This document shows positions 9,206-16,657 of a stretch of DNA of 51,412 nucleotides, piece by piece. Within the stretch, counting starts at the first letter, position 1, and every line of letters starts with the position of its first letter. Origin of the DNA: a bacterium UBP11_UBA4055 (GTDB taxonomy: Bacteria > UBA4055); assembly GCA_002382735.1 (NCBI GenBank), contig DFZN01000041.1, positions 1 through 51,412 on the forward strand, given 5' to 3'. The notes beneath the pieces were generated by a model. It was not told where the DNA came from. It did not search any database and saw only the letters and a program-made list of their open reading frames with translations. Position numbers and translations under genes: made by a program.

Positions 9206-10831
9206 ATGAGCATGTTCTGTTTTCAGTGTCAGGAAACTATCGGTAATAAGGGTTGTTCCTACATTAAAGGATTCTGCGGAAAACCCGCGGAAGTGGCAAA
9301 TTTGCAGGATCTTCTGATCCACACCCTGAAAGGAATTTCTCTCGTCGCGGAAAAAAAAGGAAAAGTAGATGACAAGACCGGTAATTTCATAGGGAAAATG
9401 CTTTTCGTGACTATCACGAATGTCAATTTCAACGCAGATGACATGGTAGCAAAGATCGAGGCGGCTGTGGCATACAGAGACGAACTCAAAAAAGGAATGG
9501 ATACCGCAGGAATGCACGACAGCGTGAACTGGGACGCGGAATCTGTTGACGAACTGCACAGAAAAGCCGAGACCGTGGGTGTTCTTAGTACAGGAGAGGA
9601 CGATGTGAGATCATTAAGAAACCTTCTGATAATCGGACTTAAAGGTATAGCGGCTTATTACGAGCACGCAAATGTTCTGGGATACTACCAGGATAGCATA
9701 AACGAATTTCTCGCCGAGGCTCTCGCAAGTACGACGAAAGACCTGACTGTGCCTGAAATGATTGGGATGGTAATGAAAGCGGGAAATGTGGCTGTTGACA
9801 CTATGGCCCTGCTCGACAAGGCTAACACTACGACTTATGGCAATCCCGAAATAACAAAGGTCAATATAGGCGTCAGGAACAATCCGGGTATCCTGATCTC
9901 CGGCCACGACCTTAAGGATATGGATGAGCTTTTAAGGCAGACCGAAGGTACAGGAGTTGATGTTTATACTCACGGGGAGATGCTTCCCGCAAACTATTAT
10001 CCCGCTTTTAAAAAGTATGCGCATTTCGTGGGTAACTACGGCAACTCGTGGTGGCTACAGGACAAGGAATTCGAAACTTTCAACGGACCGGTGCTGATGA
10101 CGACCAACTGCCTGACGACGCCGAAAGATTCGTATAAGGAGAGAGTGTTCACTACAAGCGTGGTATCGTTCCCCGGCTTAAAGCACATTCCGGACAGAGC
10201 TGAAGAAGGTGAAAAGGATTTCTCCGAAATTATAGCCATGGCTAAAACTTGTAAGCCTCCCGTGGAGATCGAGACAGGCTCGATCACAGGCGGATTCGCA
10301 CACGCCCAGGTAACAGCTCTTGCCGACAAAGTGGTCGAAGCCGTCAAATCCGGAGCTATAAAAAGATTCGTTGTCATGGCCGGATGTGACGGCAGGCACA
10401 AGGAAAGAAATTATTTCACAGATGTCGCCAAAGAGCTACCCGATGACACAGTCATCCTGACAGCAGGGTGCGCAAAGTACCGCTATAACAAACTTGACCT
10501 CGGCGATATCGGAGGCATTCCGCGCGTTCTCGATGCAGGTCAATGCAACGATTCATACTCACTCGCAGTGATCGCTCTCAAGCTCAAAGAAATATTCGGT
10601 GCGGAAAGCATAAACGACCTGCCCATCTCGTTCGATATCGCATGGTACGAGCAGAAAGCGGTCGCGGTACTTCTCGCCCTGCTGGCCCTGGGTGTAAAAG
10701 GGATCAGGCTCGGACCGACTCTGCCGGCCTTCCTATCCCCCGCCGTCATCAATGTGCTTGTAGAAAAATTCGACATTAAGCCGATCGGTGAAGTCAAAGC
10801 CGACATCGAAGCCATGATGGCCGGTAAATAA
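9206..10831 (+). CDS. hcp: Hybrid cluster protein (hydroxylamine reductase)
   Basis: 541 residues, the full length of Hcp. The N-terminal cluster ligands are C5, C8, C17 and C24 (pattern C-x2-C-x8-C-x6-C). Later motifs contributing to the hybrid Fe-S-O cluster are visible: GHD near 235, MLPANYYP, TTNCLTTP, the GCDGRH stretch and GCAKYRYN. Family members reduce hydroxylamine or nitric oxide and protect against nitrosative stress in anaerobes. It has its own strong ribosome-binding site (GGAGG) and is closed by a terminator 42 bases after the stop. The ferredoxin-like protein at 1364 is a plausible electron partner. Confidence 0.95.
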   Translation: MSMFCFQCQETIGNKGCSYIKGFCGKPAEVANLQDLLIHTLKGISLVAEKKGKVDDKTGNFIGKMLFVTITNVNFNADDMVAKIEAAVAYRDELKKGMDTAGMHDSVNWDAESVDELHRKAETVGVLSTGEDDVRSLRNLLIIGLKGIAAYYEHANVLGYYQDSINEFLAEALASTTKDLTVPEMIGMVMKAGNVAVDTMALLDKANTTTYGNPEITKVNIGVRNNPGILISGHDLKDMDELLRQTEGTGVDVYTHGEMLPANYYPAFKKYAHFVGNYGNSWWLQDKEFETFNGPVLMTTNCLTTPKDSYKERVFTTSVVSFPGLKHIPDRAEEGEKDFSEIIAMAKTCKPPVEIETGSITGGFAHAQVTALADKVVEAVKSGAIKRFVVMAGCDGRHKERNYFTDVAKELPDDTVILTAGCAKYRYNKLDLGDIGGIPRVLDAGQCNDSYSLAVIALKLKEIFGAESINDLPISFDIAWYEQKAVAVLLALLALGVKGIRLGPTLPAFLSPAVINVLVEKFDIKPIGEVKADIEAMMAGK

Positions 10832-10872
10832 TCTCAATATTATTCCGAACTCGATTCAGAATCTAAAGAAAA

Positions 10873-10894
10873 AGCCCCGCTAACTTTCGGGGCT
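10873..10894. terminator. Bidirectional rho-independent terminator
   Basis: AGCCCCG (10873-10879) pairs with CGGGGCT (10888-10894) around an 8-base loop, with T-tract on the plus side and A-tract on the other. It separates hcp (plus) from the VOC gene (minus) and can serve both. Confidence 0.9.
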
Positions 10895-10898
10895 TTTT

Positions 10899-11249
10899 TT
10901 ATACCTTCAGTCCTTCATTCAGGAACCGCTGGAACTCAAGCGTTCTGCCTTCAGGGTCTTTCGCCCAAAAATGATAAATGTTGTAATTTTTGTTCTCGAC
11001 AGGCGCTGAAGTCGAAACATCTTTCAGTTTTTCATACATCGAGTCCACTTCCCCGGTAGAGTCGTAGAAGAAAGTTATACAGGGTGATTCCTCCTGCTTC
11101 TCTCCCCTACAGAAACCGATAAGAAAATTCTCATGCTTCAATATAATGCACTCTCCCTGGTCGAGCCATAACTCCATGCCGATCCTGCCGATGTAGAAAT
11201 CCCTGATCAGTTCAAGATCGCCTGTGCGTAAAAATATCAGCCCCGCCAT
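10899..11249 (-). CDS. VOC-family (glyoxalase/bleomycin-resistance fold) protein
   Basis: 116 residues, a single vicinal-oxygen-chelate domain: the N-terminal beta-alpha-beta unit (LRTGDLELIRDFYIGRIGME) and the C-terminal YHFWAKDPEGRTLEFQRF closing strand are typical. The Glu near the C terminus matches the usual metal ligand; other ligands are uncertain. It lies 34 bases downstream of the SUMF1-like lipoprotein gene with a good AAGGAG site, so they are probably co-transcribed. Substrate unknown. Confidence 0.8.
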   Translation of the reverse strand: MAGLIFLRTGDLELIRDFYIGRIGMELWLDQGECIILKHENFLIGFCRGEKQEESPCITFFYDSTGEVDSMYEKLKDVSTSAPVENKNYNIYHFWAKDPEGRTLEFQRFLNEGLKV

Positions 11250-11283
11250 ATCGAGCTCCTTTTTTGCTGTACCGGATTTTACC

Positions 11284-12165
11284 TCACGGTTTTTTTACCA
11301 CCCTGAAGCCGTTGTAATCATACCTTGTATTCGGATACTCTCTATACCTTCCATTCACTACGCAGTTTGCCGGCATGCTCATCCATGAACCCCCTCTCAC
11401 AATACGCATATCCCCTGTAGGTGCTCCTGTCGGATCAGTCGAGTTGTCAACATAGGGCGCGTACCAGTCCCAGCAGTACTCATACAGATTACCTGTCATA
11501 TCATAAATTCCGAGTTGATTCGGCGATTTGGTTCCTATAGAATGAAGTTCACTGCCTGAATTACCGTCATACCAGGCGACATCACCAATTGTATTGCTGC
11601 CACTGTAGATATAACCATCAGTCCAATTAATACCGCCCCATGCTGCAAATTCCCACTCGGCTTCTGTCGGCAATCTGTAACCTGTGGCATCCCAATCGCA
11701 CTCAACAGCATTCCATGCGTTAAAAGTCGGATCTGAGCTGTATTCAGGAATTGCCCCCCAGTCAGCGGGATCAGTAGAAGCATTGATCGTGTAACATGGT
11801 GTTAATCCGTCCAGTACACTCTTTTTGTTACAGAAAACGAGAATGTCGAACCAGCTGACATGAAAAACAGGATTGTCGTCTGCAACTCCGACATTGTTTG
11901 TAGGATCATACTCCGCTGGATTGCTGCCCATTACATCTTCCCATTCCTTCTGAGTTACCTCATACTTTCCGATGCTGAAGCTGCTCACTGTGATCGATAC
12001 CGGTGTCTGCTTTGAAGGGTCTGTTGTAGTAAATGTTCCTCCGGCTACGGTTACCATTTCTCCGGGCACTGGAGGCGGATCGTTATTGTCCGGTTCAGAA
12101 CTGCTGTCTTCGCATGACATAAAAATAAATCCCGCCAACATCGCTGCTAAAATCCATTTTTTCAT
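11284..12165 (-). CDS. SUMF1/FGE-like lipoprotein
   Basis: Start chosen at MKKWILAAM, because AAGGAG lies 9-10 bases upstream and it begins a lipoprotein signal ending at C18 (FMSC). The mature 276 residues form a formylglycine-generating-enzyme/C-type-lectin-like fold: VAGGTFTTTDPS, IGKYEVTQKEW, NPVFHVSWFDIL, GYRLPTEAEWEFAA, GIYDMTGNLYEYCWD and RIVRGGSWMS. Bacterial members anchored outside the cell are usually not sulfatase-activating enzymes but carbohydrate- or peptidoglycan-related proteins. The two LTA-synthase-like proteins in this window are of a sulfatase-fold family that does not need formylglycine. Function unknown. Confidence 0.85.
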   Translation of the reverse strand: MKKWILAAMLAGFIFMSCEDSSSEPDNNDPPPVPGEMVTVAGGTFTTTDPSKQTPVSITVSSFSIGKYEVTQKEWEDVMGSNPAEYDPTNNVGVADDNPVFHVSWFDILVFCNKKSVLDGLTPCYTINASTDPADWGAIPEYSSDPTFNAWNAVECDWDATGYRLPTEAEWEFAAWGGINWTDGYIYSGSNTIGDVAWYDGNSGSELHSIGTKSPNQLGIYDMTGNLYEYCWDWYAPYVDNSTDPTGAPTGDMRIVRGGSWMSMPANCVVNGRYREYPNTRYDYNGFRVVKKP

Positions 12166-12239
12166 TTTACTTTCTCCTTGCAATTTATAGACTAATAGGA
12201 CTGAATTTAAAAAAAAATTGTATTTTAGACAAGTTTTTT

Positions 12240-12338
12240 TTAATACTCGTAGTACTTCATCTTGTTGTTGAAGGCATCAAAGACGGCGAGCTTGTCCTCC
12301 ACGAGATCGTGGAGAACCGACTCTGCCAATAATAACAT
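12240..12338 (-). pseudogene. C-terminal gene fragment, unrecognised
   Basis: An open minus-strand stretch encodes ESVLHDLVEDKLAVFDAF followed by NNKMKYYEY and a stop, with coding-like codon choice but no start and no continuation upstream. It is the first of several debris pieces filling 12190-12835. I do not recognise the parent family. Confidence 0.4.
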
Positions 12339-12400
12339 TATGCTGAAATGAAAGTGTAAAAAGCGATTATTATCCGACGGAATGATAAAAAGTTCTATAT

Positions 12401-12428
12401 ATTAGTAGTTGCAAATTAGTAGTTGCAA
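12401..12428. repeat. Perfect 14-bp tandem duplication
   Basis: ATTAGTAGTTGCAA occurs at 12401-12414 and again at 12415-12428 without spacer. It lies at the edge of an AAA-ATPase gene fragment and probably marks slippage or a rearrangement joint. Confidence 0.8.
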
Positions 12429-12519
12429 AGAAAATCCCGTCGAATTTTTCAAGCTCTTCGAGAAGGATATTCTGAATGTTGTTGCTCATCTGGTCAACGC
12501 TGTCCGTCACTTCGATCCT
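12429..12519 (-). pseudogene. AAA+ ATPase gene fragment
   Basis: In one minus-strand frame this reads RIEVTDSVDQMSNNI, QNILLEELEKFDGIFFATTN. That is the stretch between Walker B and sensor 1 of AAA+ ATPases, where the acidic-helix sequence NxLLxELE(K/R)F-x-G-x-x-x-x-ATN is typical. The Walker A half and the C-terminal lid are missing. It overlaps the next remnant in another frame, showing that the locus has collapsed by deletion. Confidence 0.6.
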
Positions 12520-12787
12520 TGTTTATGCTCTTATGCTTAATATGTTCGGTGAATCTGACCTTTAATTCTTTCTTTTTCTTTTTTATTCTGCTTTCGAATA
12601 TTTTTTTCATATTGAAAGATACATCTTTGAGGGATTCGTATATTCCCGCAAGAAAATGATTGCAGTCGTCCGAGCATTCTCCCTTTAGTTTGGTGAGGTA
12701 GGCTTTGAGTATTTTTACATAATTCCTGTCCGAAGCTGCCTTTAACTTTCCGAGCCACTCTTCGCGAAGATCCGCCGGAGCAGTGCC
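12494..12787 (-). pseudogene. Decayed coding remnant, unknown family
   Basis: An open frame of 97 codons without a plausible start reads LREEWLGKLKAASDRNYVKI, then a helix-rich Lys/Glu-rich stretch (about positions 12560-12700), ending KSINKDRSDGQR. In-frame stops lie immediately upstream. Codon use resembles real genes here, so this is probably the surviving part of a disrupted gene rather than noise. Family not recognised. Confidence 0.4.
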
Positions 12788-12835
12788 TCAATCGTTACAG
12801 TAGCGCGGGAATTCAGGTGATATGTGACTTCCTTT

Positions 12836-13990
12836 TTACCATAAATTTAAGTTGGTCTTAGCATTTTGTCTGAAATTTGAATTATAGATCATTTTATACA
12901 TTTCAACGCCTGTTTTGATGATATTATCGTTAAAATCATAGTTAAGCGCGTGAAGATGAGGCTGTTTTATGCCTGATCCTATACCGAAGAAACATATTTT
13001 CGACAACTCACCGTAAAATGCAAAATCCTCAGACCAGAAATATGGCTCTTTGAGATGTTCGTACTGAATAGCTTTTTCAGAGCATAATTTTTCGATGAAC
13101 GAAACCATTTCGTTACAGTTTTCAACAGCCGGAAAGTATTCGAAGTATTCATATTCCGATAAGACTTTCAGATCTGACGAAATTTTGTTTATTTCAGCCT
13201 CGATAAGTGTAGAAATTTTATCCATATCGCTGTTCATATAAGCTCTGATCGTCATGAATATCTGACCTTTATCCGGAGATATCCCGAAATCCTTGTTGCC
13301 CGCCTTGATTCCGACTACGGTGATCAATATCTTTGAATCGAATAGATTCTTCTGATCCGCTTTAAGTTGTTCAATGAATTCTATGAGCCTTGTAATAGCC
13401 GGCACAGGACTTATGCCGTTCTCGGGCTGAGAGGAATGCGATGTCTTGCCTTTGAACCTGACCTCAAGCCCGACAGATGAGGATGCGAAACTGTTCTTTT
13501 TGAGGTAGATCGTGCCTTGCTTAAGCCCCGGCAGGTTGTGGAACCCGAAGGTTCTCTTTATGCCAAGCGAAAGGAATCTTTCGTCTTTCACGAGTGCCTT
13601 CGCGCCCTCCCCCGTTTCCTCTGCTGACTGGAATATAAGCACTGCTTTTCCCGACTCCGGCCTGTTCTGTGAGATGTGCTCAGCAAGCCCGAGCATGATC
13701 GTACTGTGGCCGTCATGACCGCAGAGGTGCGAGACCAGCGGGTCTTTCGACCGGTGCGCGAAAGACCCCGTTTCGCTGATCGGCAGCGCGTCAATGTCCG
13801 CTCTGAAGGCGATATTTTCGCCTCCGGTTTTTGAGTCAAAAACCGCGATCAGCGAACCTGAGAGCTCGAAGAGGTCGTCGGGATCTAGCGGCTCAAGTAG
13901 GTTTTTTAGGTAGGCTCTTGTTTTAACTTCCTTTCCTGAAAGCTCCGCTAAAGAGTGCAGTTCTTTTCTGATCTTAACAAGATCAAGCAT
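12836..13990 (-). CDS. M20-family amidohydrolase (N-acyl-amino-acid type)
   Basis: 384 residues with M20D peptidase architecture. A catalytic first half has FRADIDALPI, HLCGHDGHSTIMLG (metal-binding His-x-CGHD-x-H) and FQSAEETGEGAKAL. A dimerisation insert holds the segment with HSSQPENGISPVPAI. A C-terminal metal-binding segment has the WSEDFAFYG motif. Members hydrolyse N-acyl amino acids or related amides in the cytoplasm. Its ATG overlaps the tail of the decayed uvsE, so translation was probably once coupled in a tag-uvsE-amidohydrolase operon. Confidence 0.88.
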   Translation of the reverse strand: MLDLVKIRKELHSLAELSGKEVKTRAYLKNLLEPLDPDDLFELSGSLIAVFDSKTGGENIAFRADIDALPISETGSFAHRSKDPLVSHLCGHDGHSTIMLGLAEHISQNRPESGKAVLIFQSAEETGEGAKALVKDERFLSLGIKRTFGFHNLPGLKQGTIYLKKNSFASSSVGLEVRFKGKTSHSSQPENGISPVPAITRLIEFIEQLKADQKNLFDSKILITVVGIKAGNKDFGISPDKGQIFMTIRAYMNSDMDKISTLIEAEINKISSDLKVLSEYEYFEYFPAVENCNEMVSFIEKLCSEKAIQYEHLKEPYFWSEDFAFYGELSKICFFGIGSGIKQPHLHALNYDFNDNIIKTGVEMYKMIYNSNFRQNAKTNLNLW

Positions 13991-14191
13991 AATTTTCTTC
14001 CAATATTTTTAACACCGCTTTTTCCTTCATTTTCGCTTCTATCATTTGATTATATCTTCAAGTGAGTTCAGATTGTAGCTGACAGTTCCTAAATACTTCT
14101 CGCGGTTCAGGTTCGACAGTCTGAATGTTTTATTCGTTGTTTTTTCCAGTGACATATTTATGCAGGCGTAGCCTAAGTATCTTAATCTCAT
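13983..14191 (-). pseudogene. uvsE: uvsE (UV damage endonuclease), internally deleted
   Basis: The 5' piece (14042-14191) encodes 49 residues. They start MRLRYLGYACINMSLEKTTN, resemble the N terminus of UvsE (beta-strand 1 GYACIN) and end NLNSLEDIIK. The very next bases, in another frame (13983-14045), encode MIEAKMKEKAVLKILEENYA, which resembles the UvsE C terminus (D-x-MxEAK-x-KExAxLxL). The roughly 200-residue TIM-barrel core is gone. The start overlaps the tag stop (ATGA), so it was the second gene of a DNA-repair operon. The enzyme incises DNA at UV lesions; this remnant cannot be active. Confidence 0.72.
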
Positions 14192-14775
14192 TTTTTCTTT
14201 ACCGATTTCTCTAATTCATTGTGCCTGAAACAGCTAATTTCATGATCGTTCACCAACCCTACCGACTGCATCATTGCATAAACTATCGTTGAGCCCATGA
14301 AACTCATTCCCCGTTTCTTAAGATCTGCCGATATAGTATCCGATAGTTCGCTCGTAGCCTTAATATCTCTCATCGTCTTTATCTGATTATCGATCACCTT
14401 ACCATCCGTAAAGCTCCAGAAATACTTGTCGAATGACCCGAACTCCTTCCGGATCGCCATAAACACCTTCGCATTCTTAACAGCCGACTTGATCTTAAGC
14501 CTGTTCCTGATTATACCCGCATCCCGAACAAGTTCTTCGATCTTCTTCTCATCATACTTCGCGACCTTTTTCGCGTCGAAATTGTCGAAAGCTTTAAGAT
14601 AATTCTCCCTGCGCCTCAGGATCGTGATCCATGAAAGTCCGGCCTGAGCTCCCTCGAGTACGATATGTTCAAAGAAATGCCTGTCATCATGCACCGGCAC
14701 ACCCCATTCTTCATCGTGGTACTTTATGTATATTTCACCGTTGTTTTGGCACCATTGGCAGCGTTGTTTATTCAT
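14188..14775 (-). CDS. tag: DNA-3-methyladenine glycosylase I
   Basis: Start set at MNKQRCQWC, directly after AGGAGAATT; the upstream in-frame Met lacks a ribosome-binding site. 195 residues. RCQWC gives the first zinc Cys, YHDEEWGVPVHDDRHFFEHI and LEGAQAGLSWITILRRRE form the catalytic and base-binding core, and HEISCF supplies the C-terminal His/Cys zinc ligands. The enzyme removes 3-methyladenine from DNA. It is followed by the remains of uvsE, so this was a repair operon. Confidence 0.95.
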   Translation of the reverse strand: MNKQRCQWCQNNGEIYIKYHDEEWGVPVHDDRHFFEHIVLEGAQAGLSWITILRRRENYLKAFDNFDAKKVAKYDEKKIEELVRDAGIIRNRLKIKSAVKNAKVFMAIRKEFGSFDKYFWSFTDGKVIDNQIKTMRDIKATSELSDTISADLKKRGMSFMGSTIVYAMMQSVGLVNDHEISCFRHNELEKSVKKK

Positions 14776-14816
14776 AATTCTCCTTGTTCGATTATTTAAA
14801 TTGGAATACACTCCAA

Positions 14817-15971
14817 TTACATAGTCTTTATATAATCTTCGTTAAAGAACATCTTCCTGAACCATAGCTCGAATACGGGATCGAGAAATAGATAACTGCC
14901 GTCACCGTTGCTTATCATATCGTTATTGATCAGAATAGCTTTATTTTTTGAAACATTTCTCGGTGTTCCGAGCCTGTACTTCTGCATAGTATCATTTGAA
15001 GTAAGCTGAGTCTCCCCGCTGCAGATCGCTTTTAGAAGATTGAGCTGGGTAATGCTCATCGTTTCAATTTCTTTTTTAAACAGCGGTGAATTCGCGTTTA
15101 TGACCTCAAAAAGAGAATCATTTATTTCCTTTTTGGACGCAGTATGATCGGTTTTTGCCCAAGTGTAATGTGCAAGTTGCTGAACATACCACGAATGATC
15201 TTTCATATAGGCAGGGATTAATTCTGCATTTTCTTTACTTATACTCTTAGCCGTTCGCTCGAAACTTTCAACAATAAAATTAATCCAATCCACGCGCCCG
15301 ATCTTTTGAAGGAGCATTATATCGCCGAACCTGTAAAACGGCTTTGATGATTTACTGAAAATATCAGTCAGCATGTGCCTTTTGCTTCCGTACAGGCAGT
15401 AAGTGACATTTTTATGCTTCTGCCATTTCGACCTGAGTTTCTTCTCAAATTCCTCATATCCCTGATAAGTTGCCAGGTTCTGAAACTCGTCAAGGCATAT
15501 TACGAACTTAAATTTCTTCGATGCTGATATTTTTTCAGGAAGATCAAGGATCTCGTCTTTGTGCTTCTTTAGTTCCACCCAGTCAAAGCTTAGGTTAAAA
15601 TCATTTGCGGGATCTGTTCCGATACTTATTTTAGGAACGATCTGTTTGAAAAAATCCTTTACCGATTTTAACCAATCCTGCCATTTCGATGAAGAAGCTT
15701 TAAGCACTTCCCGTGCGAATGCTTCAAGGAATTCCTCCTCACCGGACACTGAAAAAAGGTCTATCATCACTATTTTAATATCTTTATGCTTCGTTGATAT
15801 ATCGCCCGCAACTTTCTCCACGAGCGACGATTTTCCCCACCTTCTCGGCGATATCAGAATAGTGTTAATTCCGTTTGTCAGGTTTTCATAAAGTTTTTTA
15901 CTGTCCTTATCCCTGTCGGTAAAGGATTTATCACTTACAGTAGTACCGTAAATAAAAGGTGATATTTGCAT
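14817..15971 (-). CDS. AAA ATPase of the archaeal-ATPase type (DUF234-like architecture)
   Basis: Start at MQISPFIYG, preceded by GGAGAATAT; the longer frame upstream reads through a tandem repeat and is not credible. 384 residues. Walker A is LISPRRWGKSSL (about residue 38), Walker B FVICLDEFQN (about 150), and sensor-like YCLYGSKRHM follows. The C-terminal half is a helix-rich winged-helix domain ending with a segment PVFELWFRKMFF common in these ATPases. Members are STAND-like NTPases of unknown role, frequently in variable regions. Two tandem palindromes lie just upstream and may be its operator. Confidence 0.85.
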   Translation of the reverse strand: MQISPFIYGTTVSDKSFTDRDKDSKKLYENLTNGINTILISPRRWGKSSLVEKVAGDISTKHKDIKIVMIDLFSVSGEEEFLEAFAREVLKASSSKWQDWLKSVKDFFKQIVPKISIGTDPANDFNLSFDWVELKKHKDEILDLPEKISASKKFKFVICLDEFQNLATYQGYEEFEKKLRSKWQKHKNVTYCLYGSKRHMLTDIFSKSSKPFYRFGDIMLLQKIGRVDWINFIVESFERTAKSISKENAELIPAYMKDHSWYVQQLAHYTWAKTDHTASKKEINDSLFEVINANSPLFKKEIETMSITQLNLLKAICSGETQLTSNDTMQKYRLGTPRNVSKNKAILINNDMISNGDGSYLFLDPVFELWFRKMFFNEDYIKTM

Positions 15972-16003
15972 ATATTCTCCATTTTTAGCCTCATTTTTCA
16001 ATA

Positions 16004-16033
16004 TACCAAAAGGTATAATACCGAAAGGTATAA
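16004..16033. promoter_or_regulatory. Two tandem ATACC-N4-GGTAT palindromes upstream of the AAA ATPase
   Basis: A 15-bp unit (TACCAAAAGGTATAA at 16004-16018, TACCGAAAGGTATAA at 16019-16033) is repeated head to tail with one difference. Each unit centres on a 14-bp palindrome. It lies 33-62 bases upstream of the ATPase start, where an operator is expected, and next to the 3' end of the GNAT pseudogene. Confidence 0.5.
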
Positions 16034-16072
16034 TCAAATATAAGCATATTTTATTTCAAAATCAAATGATTT

Positions 16073-16533
16073 TTACAAAACAATTAAATCCCATTTCCCG
16101 ATCTCTTTGTATCCGATCCTGCGGTAAAAATTTTCCGGCGGCCGGATTGTCGTAGAACAGGCACGGTCTTTTTGCCGTCTTGAGCATATCATAGCTCAGT
16201 TTAGCTGTGCAGAACGATGCGTATCCTTTACCTCTGAAATCAGGATGAGTGCAAACACCTATGACCATGACCGAATTTGAAGTCTCGGCGGTGGTTGAAG
16301 CGCAGGATACTATCTTTCCCGCATCTCTGATAAAATAAGTCCTCGATCTGCCCGATCTTAGCGCTTCTTCAATTTTTTCTATCGAATTCGAGAAATCTTC
16401 GAATTCTTTTATTGTCTTTTCAAGCTGAAATAGATCCTTCGCAATCACCAAAAATGAAAAGATTATACGACCTCTCTTTTTCAAGGTATTTGAATAATTT
16501 TTCTTTGTCGGATGATCTAAGTTTACGGAACAT
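16073..16533 (-). pseudogene. GNAT-family acetyltransferase with frameshifts
   Basis: Translation begins well at 16533 (AGGAG upstream) with MFRKLRSSDKEKLFKYLEKE and continues RSYNLFIFGD, a usual N terminus of this GNAT group, then stops. The frame that follows carries FIRDAGKIVSCASTTAETSN and VCTHPDFRGKGYASFCTAKL, which is the acetyl-CoA-binding motif A. The C terminus shifts frame again near 16127, where an AAAATTTTT run hides NFYRRIGYKEIGKWDLIVL, the usual ending. At least two frame breaks and some N-terminal loss make it a pseudogene unless the runs are sequencing errors. Confidence 0.75.
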
Positions 16534-16657
16534 ACTACACTCCTGAGCTTGCATAAATTTACGCCTCTTTTATCAAAAAACAAAATTAAAAATTGATTGA
16601 TTATGATCCGGTTTATTACTTATATTGTAAGTGAGTACATACAAAACCGGAGTATCT

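Noticed and set aside
8951..9559. Minus-strand 202-codon frame across the DUF3943 end and hcp start
   Set aside because: It covers two well-supported plus-strand genes, and the composition is unlike proteins here.
10543..10779. Plus-strand 78-codon frame inside hcp
   Set aside because: Out-of-phase shadow of a clear hcp gene.
15972..16037. Upstream start of the AAA ATPase
   Set aside because: The extra residues come from the tandem repeat, while GGAG precedes the Met at 15971.
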